Shown: positions 1-6,973, numbered from the stretch's first letter. The stretch: 11,414 nucleotides of DNA from Bacteroidota bacterium (GCA_024244665.1 JAAEOI010000573.1:1-11414); one strand, 5' to 3'. The notes: generated from the letters alone by a model not told the origin. Numbers and translations are program-made.

Positions 1-221
1 TACTTGCCAGTAAAACCTGTCCCAATCCAATGGTCGAGGTATTTCTTATCATGATCAATGATTTTATGGCCACACAGGTATTCAGCAGATTGAACAAATT
101 CTTCGAATTCATTGAGTGATGAGGAATGGAATTTTGTCCTGTCAGAGCTTACACCGCCAATATCAAATATTTTCTTTGAATTTGGTTCAACTTCAGTATC
201 AATGAAAGCAATTGAGGGCAT
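1..221 (-). CDS. DEDD-type 3'-5' exonuclease domain protein, 5' end only (gene runs off the window)
   Basis: Only the first 73 codons are present; the rest lies beyond base 1. The ATG at 219-221 is the first start after an in-frame stop (237-239). The peptide shows an Exo I-like motif (FIDTEV, residues 6-11, with the D-x-E metal ligands at 8 and 10) and an Exo II-like motif (GHKIIDHD, residues 51-58, followed by KKYL). These match the N-terminus of DEDD-superfamily exonuclease domains. From memory, in Bacteroidota this exact style of N-terminus is often joined to a large RecQ-like or other superfamily 2 helicase, but no helicase sequence is visible here, so that is inference. No Shine-Dalgarno sequence is seen. 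It lies downstream of the broken receptor gene on the same strand, with 223 bp between, and seems unrelated to the sugar locus. The exonuclease fold is fairly sure; the full protein is not known. Confidence 0.65.
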   Translation of the reverse strand, partial: MPSIAFIDTEVEPNSKKIFDIGGVSSDRTKFHSSSLNEFEEFVQSAEYLCGHKIIDHDKKYLDHWIGTGFTGK

Positions 222-444
222 CGCTATTAGTTGACTTCAAATGACTAAGAACGAAGGTAAGAATAATATGAGATATAAACTTGAGGATGGTGGGACTCCT
301 CCTGTTTTAATTGGATTGGAACCTTCAATCGTGGTATCACATAACGTGATGAGAATTTTCACCTGATAATATCCGAACTAAGATTGGTCGTCATGAATAC
401 AAAATAGGTTCATGAGGTCCTGCGAGGAGTAGTGTATAGGATGC
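222..444. other. Intergenic stretch with no recognisable gene
   Basis: This stretch lies between the exonuclease-domain gene and the chimeric receptor frame. It is more AT-rich than its right-hand flank. It holds only short open frames on either strand (about 41 codons on each strand between 241 and 366) with no recognisable family. I see no strong hairpin followed by a T-run. It may be the old downstream region of the URO-D gene whose 3' end survives at 445-597. Confidence 0.4.
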
Positions 445-597
445 CTAATAATAACCGTACTTCTCCACCACCTCGAAGAGTACATCAAGGTTTTCTGCCG
501 GGGTTGAAGGGGCGATGGAGCAGGCGGTGCTGAGGATGAATCCTTTGGATTTTTTTCCCTCTTCCACCCTTCGGATGGCATCTTTACGGATTTCTTC
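445..597 (-). pseudogene. 3' remnant of a uroporphyrinogen decarboxylase-family gene, fused in frame to the receptor
   Basis: The last 50 residues of the receptor frame start at the EEIRKDA segment. They read like the end of URO-D/MtaA/CmuA-family proteins: an EEI(R)-type helix, then GFILS-x-x-C at 654-661, then APSTPAENLDVL, and a final helix ending KYGYY. The conserved cysteine (661) corresponds to the C-terminal zinc-ligand cysteine of the methyltransferase branch. Nothing like this belongs in an outer-membrane barrel. The intact URO-D-family gene at 7571-8599 has a related but clearly different ending (VILSCGGGMPPGV), so this is a remnant of a second, diverged paralogue, not a copy of that gene. 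The junction lies close to 592-606. What I see is the motif match; that a deletion joined the two genes is inference. Confidence 0.7.
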
Positions 598-2502
598 ATA
601 CCGTACCCCGGCAATCAGGTCAACGCGGTTAAAAAAGGTGAAACCTGCCATTCCGTATCCTGCAGATATTACCTCGCCGGCCTCGTAATCGGAAAGATCC
701 TTGGAGGGGTCGGGAACATAGTAATCGGCATAGTTTGTTTTGAAAGCGTCAACATTGCCAGCATCCAGGAGGGGTCCGTTCACCAGCTCCGGTCCGGGAC
801 CCATGTGGTAGCGGTCTTCAAAAAACCTTCCAAAATCATCCGCATGGTAGTTTCCCTGGAAACTGCTCATCAAAATCCAGTTATTGGTATAATCAATATC
901 CCAGTCCGACTGTTCCCTTCCTGCATCGAGGATCTCCTGTCCGACGAAATGCTGGGTCCATATCCTGTTGATGTCATTCACCCTGTTTTTATGGCGGTAT
1001 TTACCACCCGCCTTCACATATCCCTTCACCTGGTTCCCCATGTTGAAAGGAAGTTTCAGATTGGCCTGTACCGTATAGTTGTCATCTTTGGTGTTATAAT
1101 CGTCGGATTTGACATCCTTCAGCCAGGTGGCATCCAGGTTGTTCTTTGCCGAGTTGACAATGTCGTTATAGGTGAGTTCGGGGCTCAGATTGAATGCCCC
1201 CAGTTCTCTGAAGCGCATGGTGCCCACATAGGGCCGGTTGTTCCGGGTAAGAGAATATGAACCGGACCAGTCAAATTCCAGCCTGTCAAAGAAGAGGTGT
1301 TTCCCGTTCAGACGGTTTGAAAGAACCAGGTTCTCGGAATGCCTCTCCCTCAGGTCATGCTCCTGATAGGAAGCATCCACCCTGTACCGGCGCCTGCGGC
1401 GGATCTCCTCGCGGTTGGTCTGGCCGTAATTGGTGCTGAATACAATGGAGCCATTGTCGAGCTTCAGATCGATTGTGGCATTTGCATTATAACGGTAGCG
1501 CACCTCATCGTTATCTGTTAAATTGAATTTACTGACAGTAAAAATGGTATTGCCATCTGCGTCCTTCCCCGATTCGGTGGCAAAAGCGCCTGTAAAACCT
1601 TCAGAGCTTCTTTCAGCCCTCTGCATACCGCCTCCCACAATGATACCGAGCCTCTCATTAAAAAACCTGTTTTCAAACAAGGCACTTCCCTTATACTGCC
1701 CGAAACTCTTTGCAAGATGGTTATAACCGGTCTGCATCCTTGCATTACCATGGAACCCTCCCGAAGCTGTCCTTGAAGTAAAGTTTATCTGGCCCCCGAT
1801 GGCATCTCCGTCCATATCGGGAAGTAGTGCCTTATAGAACTCGATCCCCGCAAGGGCATCAGTTGAAAACATACTCAGGTCAACAGAACGGTCCTGTTCT
1901 GATGTGGATGGAATCTTCTCCCCGTCAATGGTAATGGAGTTAAACCTGGGAGCCATACCGCGAAGGGTCACCTTGGTTCCTTCACCTCCATCCCTCACCA
2001 GCGAAACACCCGGCAACCTGCCAACGGTTTCAGCAGCGTTCTGGTCGGGAAGCTCCATGATTTTCTCCTTGGAGACCACATTTACAATGGTGTTTGAATT
2101 CACCTGCTGACTGATGGCTGCAGTCTGGCCACGCATCATGGCTGTCACCACAGCTTCCTCCCCCATAATCGACTCCACCTGCATGGTACCGCTGACCTCC
2201 TTCACCTCTCCTGCAACGATCACAATCTCCTGTTCGATATCCTTGTAAGAGATATAACTGAAGACCAGGGTATAAGTACCCGGTTTGATATTCAACAGCT
2301 GGTAGTTCCCCTGGTCATCCGTGACCGTCCCGGAGGTAGTTCCGATCAGGGCCACATTTGCATACATCATAGGTTCTCCATTCACAGCATCCATCAGGAA
2401 TCCCTTCACCCCTCCCCTGCCCTGGGCATTCAATCCGGCCGAACATACAAAGGTCAAAATCAGCATTGCGACAGAAATCACGTATTTCATGCTACTCAAC
2501 AT
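445..2502 (-). CDS. Truncated TonB-dependent receptor, chimeric at its C-terminus
   Basis: This is an outer-membrane TonB-dependent receptor of the large TonB_Xanth_Caul-like type. It would import a carbohydrate-like ligand using TonB energy. A signal peptide covers about residues 1-27 (cleavage after LNAQ). A carboxypeptidase-regulatory-like beta-sandwich spans ~30-110, a TonB-box-like EAVVTA lies at 116-121, and the plug spans ~125-245 with AETVGRLPGV, the LRGM motif and GGQINF. Barrel strands follow to about residue 635. Relatives usually run to roughly 900 residues or more; here the barrel stops at GVRYEE and the final ~50 residues are a URO-D-type C-terminus, so the protein is probably non-functional. 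The start may be M1 (2502) or M5 (2490, MKYVISVAM); M5 gives a more usual signal peptide. It is read away from the LacI gene, from a TTTG-N19-TATATTTG promoter with an operator upstream. Confidence 0.85.
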   Translation of the reverse strand: MLSSMKYVISVAMLILTFVCSAGLNAQGRGGVKGFLMDAVNGEPMMYANVALIGTTSGTVTDDQGNYQLLNIKPGTYTLVFSYISYKDIEQEIVIVAGEVKEVSGTMQVESIMGEEAVVTAMMRGQTAAISQQVNSNTIVNVVSKEKIMELPDQNAAETVGRLPGVSLVRDGGEGTKVTLRGMAPRFNSITIDGEKIPSTSEQDRSVDLSMFSTDALAGIEFYKALLPDMDGDAIGGQINFTSRTASGGFHGNARMQTGYNHLAKSFGQYKGSALFENRFFNERLGIIVGGGMQRAERSSEGFTGAFATESGKDADGNTIFTVSKFNLTDNDEVRYRYNANATIDLKLDNGSIVFSTNYGQTNREEIRRRRRYRVDASYQEHDLRERHSENLVLSNRLNGKHLFFDRLEFDWSGSYSLTRNNRPYVGTMRFRELGAFNLSPELTYNDIVNSAKNNLDATWLKDVKSDDYNTKDDNYTVQANLKLPFNMGNQVKGYVKAGGKYRHKNRVNDINRIWTQHFVGQEILDAGREQSDWDIDYTNNWILMSSFQGNYHADDFGRFFEDRYHMGPGPELVNGPLLDAGNVDAFKTNYADYYVPDPSKDLSDYEAGEVISAGYGMAGFTFFNRVDLIAGVRYEEIRKDAIRRVEEGKKSKGFILSTACSIAPSTPAENLDVLFEVVEKYGYY

Positions 2503-2564
2503 CCAATCAAATTATGAAATCTTAATATATTCCGCCAATAACCACCACTGTTTTACAATATATT

Positions 2565-2603
2565 GGGAGGAATGGAAACAAATATATGACAATTATTCCT
2601 CCC
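2565..2603. repeat. 9-bp inverted repeat around the receptor -7 element
   Basis: GGGAGGAAT at 2565-2573 is perfectly inverted as ATTCCTCCC at 2595-2603, with a 21-bp spacer that contains the TATATTTG promoter element. It could be a second regulator site over the receptor promoter. A chance origin cannot be excluded. Confidence 0.35.
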
Positions 2604-2609
2604 GCCAAA
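2579..2609 (-). promoter_or_regulatory. Bacteroidota-type promoter for the TonB receptor
   Basis: Read on the minus strand, TTTG (2606-2609) is followed by exactly 19 bp and then TATATTTG (2579-2586). This fits the Bacteroidota primary sigma consensus TTTG / TAnnTTTG. Transcription would start near 2575, giving a leader of about 70-85 nt to the receptor start. The operator-like dyad at 2616-2631 ends 6 bp upstream of TTTG. The nagB promoter at 4595-4625 has the same elements and the same spacing. Confidence 0.7.
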
Positions 2610-2615
2610 GAAAAT

Positions 2616-2631
2616 GTGTGTGCGGACACAC
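2616..2631. promoter_or_regulatory. Operator 1, probable LacI-family binding site
   Basis: The 16-bp near-palindrome GTGTGTGCGGACACAC has one off-symmetry pair and a central CG. LacI/GalR operators commonly have this central CG, where the hinge helices insert. It differs by one base from the perfect palindrome at 4632-4647. It lies in the divergent region between the receptor and the LacI gene, so it could serve both. Its centre is about 48 bp upstream of the predicted receptor start point. Confidence 0.75.
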
Positions 2632-2655
2632 TATTGCTATATCTGAGAATTTGAG

Positions 2656-2687
2656 TAGTTTTACAGTAGCAAATTCCAGTATTTTTG
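2656..2687 (+). promoter_or_regulatory. Candidate promoter(s) for the LacI-family gene
   Basis: TATTTTTG at 2680-2687 fits the TAnnTTTG element; upstream, TTTT at 2659-2662 is a poor TTTG at a 17-bp spacing. An alternative is TAGTTTTA (2656-2663) with ATTG (2633-2636) exactly 19 bp upstream, which would place operator 1 directly against the promoter. Either gives a short leader to the GTG start at 2721. Confidence 0.4.
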
Positions 2688-2720
2688 AATTCGCGATAAA
2701 TCCAACACAACAACAGAATA

Positions 2721-3791
2721 GTGGCAAGGGAAATCGGAACCCATATCAGAATCAAGGACATTGCAGCAAAAGCGGGCTGTTCCATCGGGACTGTGGACCG
2801 CGTGATCCATAAACGGGGGAAGGTTTCTGAGGGGGTTAAGAACCGGATCCTCCAGATCATGAAAGAACTGGATTACAAACCCGACCCCAGTGCAAGAGCG
2901 CTTGCCAGCAACCGGTCGCTGAAACTGGGAATCCTACTGCCCTCCTACCGTAAAGGGGAGTTCTGGGAGCTGCCAAACCTGGGAATCCGGGAGTCAATAG
3001 AGCGTTACGGGGAGCAAGGTTTCGATATAAGTACTTTACAACATAAATATACCGACCGGGAGCAGTTTTACCGCGAAGGGATGAAGATGATCAATGAAAA
3101 AACGGACGGGATTATTCTGAGTCCCTCCTCCTACAGGGAGAGTGTCCGCCTTGCAAGATCCTACTTTCAGAACGATAAACCCTTTATCCTGATCGACTCT
3201 GACATTGAAGGAGTCCCCTCCCTCTCATTCATAGGGAAAAACCCGGTACAATCGGGACAAACTGTTGCCAGGCTGACACACCAGGTAACCAGGCATATCC
3301 CGGGACGAAAAACTGTATGGACCCTTAACATTTCCAAAAACCTGAACCAGATGTATTCACTCCTGGCCCGGGAGAGCGGGTTCATGAGCTATTTTGCAGA
3401 GAAACACCTGCAGGACGAATACAGGTTCCGGACCCTTGAGATTGAGGATACCGGAAGTCAGAAGGAGATCGACAGCCAGCTGGCTGAATTTTTGGAGAAG
3501 GCACTCCCACACGCCATGTACGTCACAGGCTCCCGGGTACATAAGATTGCCGCGGCTCTGAAAAGACTGAAACCTGAAAAGAAACCGCTGTTGATCGGGC
3601 ACGACATGATTGAAGCAAACAGGGCAAGGGTAATGGATGAGTCCATCGATTTCCTCATTGAGGAGGAGGGCCGCAGGCAGGGATTCATGGCCATTGAAAC
3701 CATGGTGCGGCACATTATTTACAAGGAGATGCCCGAAAGCAAACAGATGATGAATCTGATGATCTATACCAGGGAAAACCTCCCCGCCTAG
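2721..3791 (+). CDS. LacI/GalR-family transcriptional regulator
   Basis: This is a 356-residue DNA-binding regulator that responds to a small ligand, probably a sugar. The LacI-type helix-turn-helix spans residues ~10-57 (IKDIAAKAGCS, then TVDRVIHKRGKVS), and the hinge helix is PSARALASN with the expected leucine. A periplasmic-binding-protein-like sensor domain runs from ~68 (LKLGILLPS) to the end, including DGIILSPSS and GHDM segments. The start is GTG: an in-frame stop at 2697-2699 and the absence of any ATG before the HTH leave this as the only reasonable choice. It diverges from the receptor and converges on the nagB-like gene with 11 bp between stops. It is the only DNA-binding protein in the window, and the two central-CG dyads at 2616 and 4632 are its likely operators. 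Family assignment is firm; the effector is unknown, though the neighbouring deaminase hints at an amino-sugar phosphate. Confidence 0.9.
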   Translation: MAREIGTHIRIKDIAAKAGCSIGTVDRVIHKRGKVSEGVKNRILQIMKELDYKPDPSARALASNRSLKLGILLPSYRKGEFWELPNLGIRESIERYGEQGFDISTLQHKYTDREQFYREGMKMINEKTDGIILSPSSYRESVRLARSYFQNDKPFILIDSDIEGVPSLSFIGKNPVQSGQTVARLTHQVTRHIPGRKTVWTLNISKNLNQMYSLLARESGFMSYFAEKHLQDEYRFRTLEIEDTGSQKEIDSQLAEFLEKALPHAMYVTGSRVHKIAAALKRLKPEKKPLLIGHDMIEANRARVMDESIDFLIEEEGRRQGFMAIETMVRHIIYKEMPESKQMMNLMIYTRENLPA

Positions 3792-3802
3792 CTAACTATC
3801 TT

Positions 3803-4537
3803 CTATTGCCTCCTTAACTTCGAGGCTGCATCCCGATCAAGATACATCCACACCTTCCCGTGGCCAGACAACACCGAAGCAGGTACCTCAGGGGTGATCC
3901 CACCCTCCACACAGCTCTTAACTGCTGCCGCCTTCCTTTTTTCAGTAACCGTACAGATAATTGATTCCGATTTCATAATCTGCCGAACCGACATGCTGAT
4001 GGCAGTATTCGGCACATCATCAAGAGTGGGAAACCACCCCTCGCCAAGCTGCTGCCCGCGGCAAACCTCATCCAGCTCCACAACCAGGTAGGGAACCTCA
4101 GTCTCAAAGTCCGCCGGCGGATCATTAAAAGCCAGATGGCCATTCTCCCCAACCCCTATAAATGCCACATCCACAGGGTGATCAGCTAATATTTGTCCCA
4201 GGCGGACACACTCCAAGGCGGGATCACTCTCGCCGTTAATGTAGTGAAATGCCTTCAGATTGATCCGCGACACGAAGCGCTCCTTCAGGTACCTCCTGAA
4301 CGATGCCGGATGAGTAGCGGGCATCCCGATATACTCATCAAGGTGAAAAGCTGTCACTTTTGACCAGTCGACACTGGCAGTCACCATCTCGTCAAGCATC
4401 TCGAACTGGGATGAACCGGTGGCCACAATGATGTATGCATGGCCTTTTTTACGTATCTCTTGATTAATCAGCCTGACGCCCATCCATGCAGCGTTTTTTC
4501 CAACTTCAGTTTTGGCTTCGTGGATAGAAATTTTCAT
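3803..4537 (-). CDS. nagB: Glucosamine-6-phosphate deaminase/isomerase family protein (NagB-like)
   Basis: This is a 244-residue cytosolic enzyme of the NagB / 6-phosphogluconolactonase fold. It is predicted to turn glucosamine-6-phosphate, or a related amino-sugar phosphate, into a ketose phosphate plus ammonia. Visible motifs are ATGSS (39-43, phosphate loop), FHLDEYIGM (64-72; D67 equals the E. coli catalytic D72), and [14 protein letters not shown] (128-141; H134 equals H143). Two E. coli positions differ: D141 is N132 and E148 is D139. Asn at the first is, as I recall, also found in Bacillus-type NagB; the Glu-to-Asp change is less usual. The protein is shorter than E. coli NagB (266) and lacks its C-terminal allosteric extension; the LDRDAAS ending is Bacillus-like. 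It is driven by the promoter at 4595-4625. NagB family is firm; the exact substrate could differ from glucosamine-6-phosphate. Confidence 0.85.
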   Translation of the reverse strand: MKISIHEAKTEVGKNAAWMGVRLINQEIRKKGHAYIIVATGSSQFEMLDEMVTASVDWSKVTAFHLDEYIGMPATHPASFRRYLKERFVSRINLKAFHYINGESDPALECVRLGQILADHPVDVAFIGVGENGHLAFNDPPADFETEVPYLVVELDEVCRGQQLGEGWFPTLDDVPNTAISMSVRQIMKSESIICTVTEKRKAAAVKSCVEGGITPEVPASVLSGHGKVWMYLDRDAASKLRRQ

Positions 4538-4586
4538 AATACTTAACTGTCTGTTTCTCTATACAATACAAATATTCAAACATCGA

Positions 4587-4618
4587 ATTGCAGACAAATA
4601 TAGGTCAAAATATGTTGT
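4587..4618 (+). promoter_or_regulatory. Weak candidate promoter for the transporter operon
   Basis: ATTG (4587-4590), a 20-bp gap and TATGTTGT (4611-4618) resemble TTTG / TAnnTTTG with several mismatches. If real, operator 2 would lie just downstream of the start point, a blocking position. This is tentative; no better plus-strand match is seen in 4538-4703. Confidence 0.2.
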
Positions 4619-4624
4619 CTGCAA
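4588..4624. repeat. Perfect 10-bp inverted repeat over the nagB promoter
   Basis: TTGCAGACAA (4588-4597) and TTGTCTGCAA (4615-4624) are perfect inverse copies 17 bp apart. The arms overlap the -7 and -33 elements of the minus-strand promoter. This could be a second operator blocking nagB. It is distinct in sequence from the LacI-type dyad. Confidence 0.45.
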
Positions 4625-4625
4625 A
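4595..4625 (-). promoter_or_regulatory. Bacteroidota-type promoter for the nagB-like gene
   Basis: On the minus strand, TTTG (4622-4625), 19 bp, then TATATTTG (4595-4602). The predicted start of transcription is near 4591, about 54 nt before the ATG at 4537. Element sequences, spacer length and distance to the upstream operator are identical to the receptor promoter. Confidence 0.7.
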
Positions 4626-4631
4626 ATTTCA

Positions 4632-4647
4632 GTGTGTGCGCACACAC
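4632..4647. promoter_or_regulatory. Operator 2, perfect palindrome, probable LacI-family binding site
   Basis: GTGTGTGCGCACACAC is a perfect 16-bp palindrome with a central CG, in the divergent region between the nagB-like gene and the DASS transporter. It sits 6 bp upstream of the nagB TTTG element. It is also 57 bp ahead of the transporter ATG, so it could act on both directions. Confidence 0.75.
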
Positions 4648-4703
4648 ATGTCCAGGATCATATCCCTTTGGATAAGCCTTCAATAAATAGTAGTTTAGTG
4701 CAC

Positions 4704-6212
4704 ATGCAACGAAAGTATATCGGCTTCTTCCTTGGAATTATCGCTTTCCTTGGAATTTTTCTGTTTGCCGACCTGGAACCCGGGAAGCCCGAAGTGACCG
4801 CTACCCTTGCCGTTGCTGTACTGATGGCCATCTGGTGGATCTCCGAATCCATCCCCCTGGCGGTCACGGCACTGGTTCCCCTGGTCCTCTTTCCTGCCCT
4901 GGGTGTACTGGACGGGAAAGCAGTATCGGAAGTCTATATGAACCACATCATTTTCATCTTCATTGGTGGTTTCGTCATGGCCCTGGCCATGGAGAAGTGG
5001 AACCTTCACCGGAGGATTGCGCTGAAGTTGCTGGTGCTGATCGGGGTGAGCCCGGGCAGGATCCTGGTGGGTTTCATGGCCACCTCGGCTTTCCTCTCCA
5101 TGTGGATCTCCAATACAGCCACCACCATGATGATGATTCCCATAGTCATGTCCATTATCACCAGCCTGGAGGAAGGCCTCGAGAAAAAAGCAGTCACCCG
5201 CTACGCCACCGGTCTTTTTCTTGCCATAGCCTACAGCGCCTCCATCGGGGGAATGTCTACCCTGGTGGGATCACCCACCAACCTGGTCTGCCCGAAAATC
5301 CTCACCCTCCTCTACCCCGGCTCCCCTGAAATCTCTTTCACGAGCTGGATGGCATTTGCACTGCCCATATCGGCGGTAATGCTGGTCATGGTCTGGCTGG
5401 TGATCCACCTGATCTACAGGCCAAAGGAGAAATGGAAGCAACTTGACAGGGACCATTTCAAAAAAGCCTACAGAGATCTGGGCAAAGCAAGCCGTGAGGA
5501 GCGGATTGTGTTTGCCCTCTTCCTGACACTGGCGCTGCTCTGGATCACCCGATCAGGAATCACCTTCAGCTCTGTTACCATACCGGGATGGGCCCGCCTG
5601 TTCAAAGCACCAGCCTTCATCAACGACGGCACTGTGGCCATGTTCATCTCCATCATCCTTTTCATGATCCCGGCAGGGAAGGAGAAAAAAGAGCGGATCA
5701 TGGAGTGGAAAACAGCGCAACGCATCCCATGGAACATCGTTCTGCTTTTTGGGGGAGGGTTTGCCCTTGCCCTTGGATTTCAATCCAGCGGACTGGCCAT
5801 CTGGTTTGGCGAACAGCTGCTCTGGACAAAGGGGATCCACCCGCTCCTGATCCTCCTGGCTGTGGTTGCCCTGATGTCCTTCCTTACCGAGCTCACCTCC
5901 AACGTGGCCTCCACCCAGATGCTGTTACCCATATTTGCGAGCCTTGCAGTCAGTTCCGGAAACAATCCCCTGCTACTGATGATCCCTGCCACCCTCGCCT
6001 CTTCACTGGCCTTCATGCTGCCTACAGCTACTCCGCCCAATGCCATCATTTTTGGCACCAACCGCATTAAAATCTCCACCATGGTGCGTACCGGATTTCT
6101 GCTCAACATTTTGGGAATACTGGTGGTAGTACTGGTCACCTGGCTACTTGGAAAAGGAGTGTTTGACATTGAACCGGGCCTTATCCCACAATGGGTATCA
6201 GGAGGTCCATAA
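4704..6212 (+). CDS. DASS/SLC13-family sodium:anion symporter
   Basis: This is a 502-residue inner-membrane transporter that should import a dicarboxylate, sulfate or related anion with sodium. It is hydrophobic throughout, with about eleven or more membrane spans. It carries the two hallmark sodium/carboxylate motifs: SNT at 136-138 (within ISNTATTMMMIP) and SNV at 399-401 (within TSNVASTQMLLP). The second motif has Val where well-studied members have Thr. A GGGFALALGF stretch before the second motif is also typical. The frame is open back to 4512, but that would overlap nagB, its promoter and operator 2; ATG 4704 starts the family-like N-terminus, so I use it (GTG 4698 is possible). No clear Shine-Dalgarno. 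It is first in the plus-strand operon; the next gene starts 10 nt after its stop. Family is sure, substrate is not. Confidence 0.88.
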   Translation: MQRKYIGFFLGIIAFLGIFLFADLEPGKPEVTATLAVAVLMAIWWISESIPLAVTALVPLVLFPALGVLDGKAVSEVYMNHIIFIFIGGFVMALAMEKWNLHRRIALKLLVLIGVSPGRILVGFMATSAFLSMWISNTATTMMMIPIVMSIITSLEEGLEKKAVTRYATGLFLAIAYSASIGGMSTLVGSPTNLVCPKILTLLYPGSPEISFTSWMAFALPISAVMLVMVWLVIHLIYRPKEKWKQLDRDHFKKAYRDLGKASREERIVFALFLTLALLWITRSGITFSSVTIPGWARLFKAPAFINDGTVAMFISIILFMIPAGKEKKERIMEWKTAQRIPWNIVLLFGGGFALALGFQSSGLAIWFGEQLLWTKGIHPLLILLAVVALMSFLTELTSNVASTQMLLPIFASLAVSSGNNPLLLMIPATLASSLAFMLPTATPPNAIIFGTNRIKISTMVRTGFLLNILGILVVVLVTWLLGKGVFDIEPGLIPQWVSGGP

Positions 6213-6222
6213 TCACGGAAAC

Positions 6223-6960
6223 ATGAATTTCGGAACCATGAATCACAAAAAAGTGCAGCTCAGATCCTTGCTTGTCATCATCACCCTGTTTGCCATTGCA
6301 ATGGGCTTCCTGGAGGCAGCTGTGGTGGTCTACATGCGGGAGATCCTCTACCCGGGCGGATTTGAGTTCCCCCTCTCCCCTGTACCGGTAAGACTGGTGG
6401 TCACAGAGCTGTTCAGGGAGGTGGCCACGATGGTCATGCTGATCACCATCGGTATCGTAGCTGCAAAAAGATTCAGCACCGGTTTTGCCTGGTTCATCTA
6501 CAGCTTTGCCATCTGGGACATCTTCTATTATGTATTCCTGAAGGCAATCCTGGACTGGCCCGAATCACTCCTTACCTGGGATGTGCTTTTCCTGATCCCC
6601 ACCACCTGGACCGGTCCTGTACTCTCTCCTGTGCTGGTCTCCCTCACCATGATCCTCCTGGCCGTGGTGATCCTGGTTTATGCTGAACGCGGGAAGGAAA
6701 CCCGCATCAGGGGCCTGGAATGGGCAGGGTTAATAGCCGGATCCCTGATCCTGGTCTTCAGCTGGATTGTCGACTATTCAAAGCATATGCTCATTCGCTT
6801 CTCTCTGCCGGAGATGCTGTCAAATAAGGATCCCGAAGTACTGGATTGGGCCACCCGGTACATACCGGGCCATTTTCCATGGTGGATATTTATAATGGGT
6901 GAAACGATAATTATAATCTCTTTCGTAATCTACCGAAGGCGAATCAAATCATTACACTAA
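6223..6960 (+). CDS. Multi-pass membrane protein of unknown function
   Basis: I cannot assign a named family. The 245 residues form six or seven hydrophobic segments, roughly 15-37, 65-82, 88-108, 118-154 (possibly two), 166-186 and 219-237, with a basic tail (YRRRIKSLH). The first segment, with GFLEAAVVVYMRE followed by LYPGGFEFP, looks strongly patterned and may be a useful family signature; acidic and aromatic residues inside membrane segments (FLEAA, IWDIFYY, FSWIVDY) suggest a functional rather than structural role. An AGGAGG at 6200-6205 overlaps the transporter stop and lies 17 nt before ATG 6223; ATG 6238 is an alternative. The close spacing to the transporter suggests translation coupling and a shared role in the membrane, for example as an accessory protein, but that is inference. 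Confidence 0.7.
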   Translation: MNFGTMNHKKVQLRSLLVIITLFAIAMGFLEAAVVVYMREILYPGGFEFPLSPVPVRLVVTELFREVATMVMLITIGIVAAKRFSTGFAWFIYSFAIWDIFYYVFLKAILDWPESLLTWDVLFLIPTTWTGPVLSPVLVSLTMILLAVVILVYAERGKETRIRGLEWAGLIAGSLILVFSWIVDYSKHMLIRFSLPEMLSNKDPEVLDWATRYIPGHFPWWIFIMGETIIIISFVIYRRRIKSLH

Positions 6961-6973
6961 TTTTATAGCACTA

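Noticed and set aside
241..366. Short open frames of about 41 codons on both strands
   Set aside because: No recognisable family, no start signal, and mutual overlap; probably chance.
378..614. 78-residue minus-strand frame beside the chimera junction as a separate gene
   Set aside because: It is the shifted frame of the URO-D remnant, low in complexity and without family resemblance.
2522..2860. 112-residue minus-strand frame across the receptor-LacI gap
   Set aside because: It overlaps the LacI HTH coding sequence, both promoters and operator 1; an antisense shadow.
3808..3826. GCCTC/GAGGC hairpin between the convergent LacI and nagB genes as a terminator
   Set aside because: The stem is only 5 bp with a 9-nt loop and no T-run, and it lies inside the last codons of nagB.
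4202..4211. Third operator half-site GCGGACACAC within nagB
   Set aside because: It matches ten bases of operator 1 but has no opposite arm and lies in conserved coding sequence; a chance match is more likely, though an auxiliary site cannot be ruled out.
4512..4703. N-terminal extension of the DASS transporter frame back to ATG 4512
   Set aside because: It would overlap the nagB start, its promoter and the palindromic operator; the extra residues do not resemble the family, whose N-terminus begins at 4704.
4835..5329. His/Gly-rich 164-residue frame within the transporter
   Set aside because: An out-of-frame translation of the transporter gene caused by its codon composition.
6148..6222. 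Earlier ATG for the membrane protein at 6148
   Set aside because: It would overlap the last 65 bases of the transporter in another frame; the extra residues are polar and unlike a membrane protein, and an AGGAGG precedes the later ATGs.
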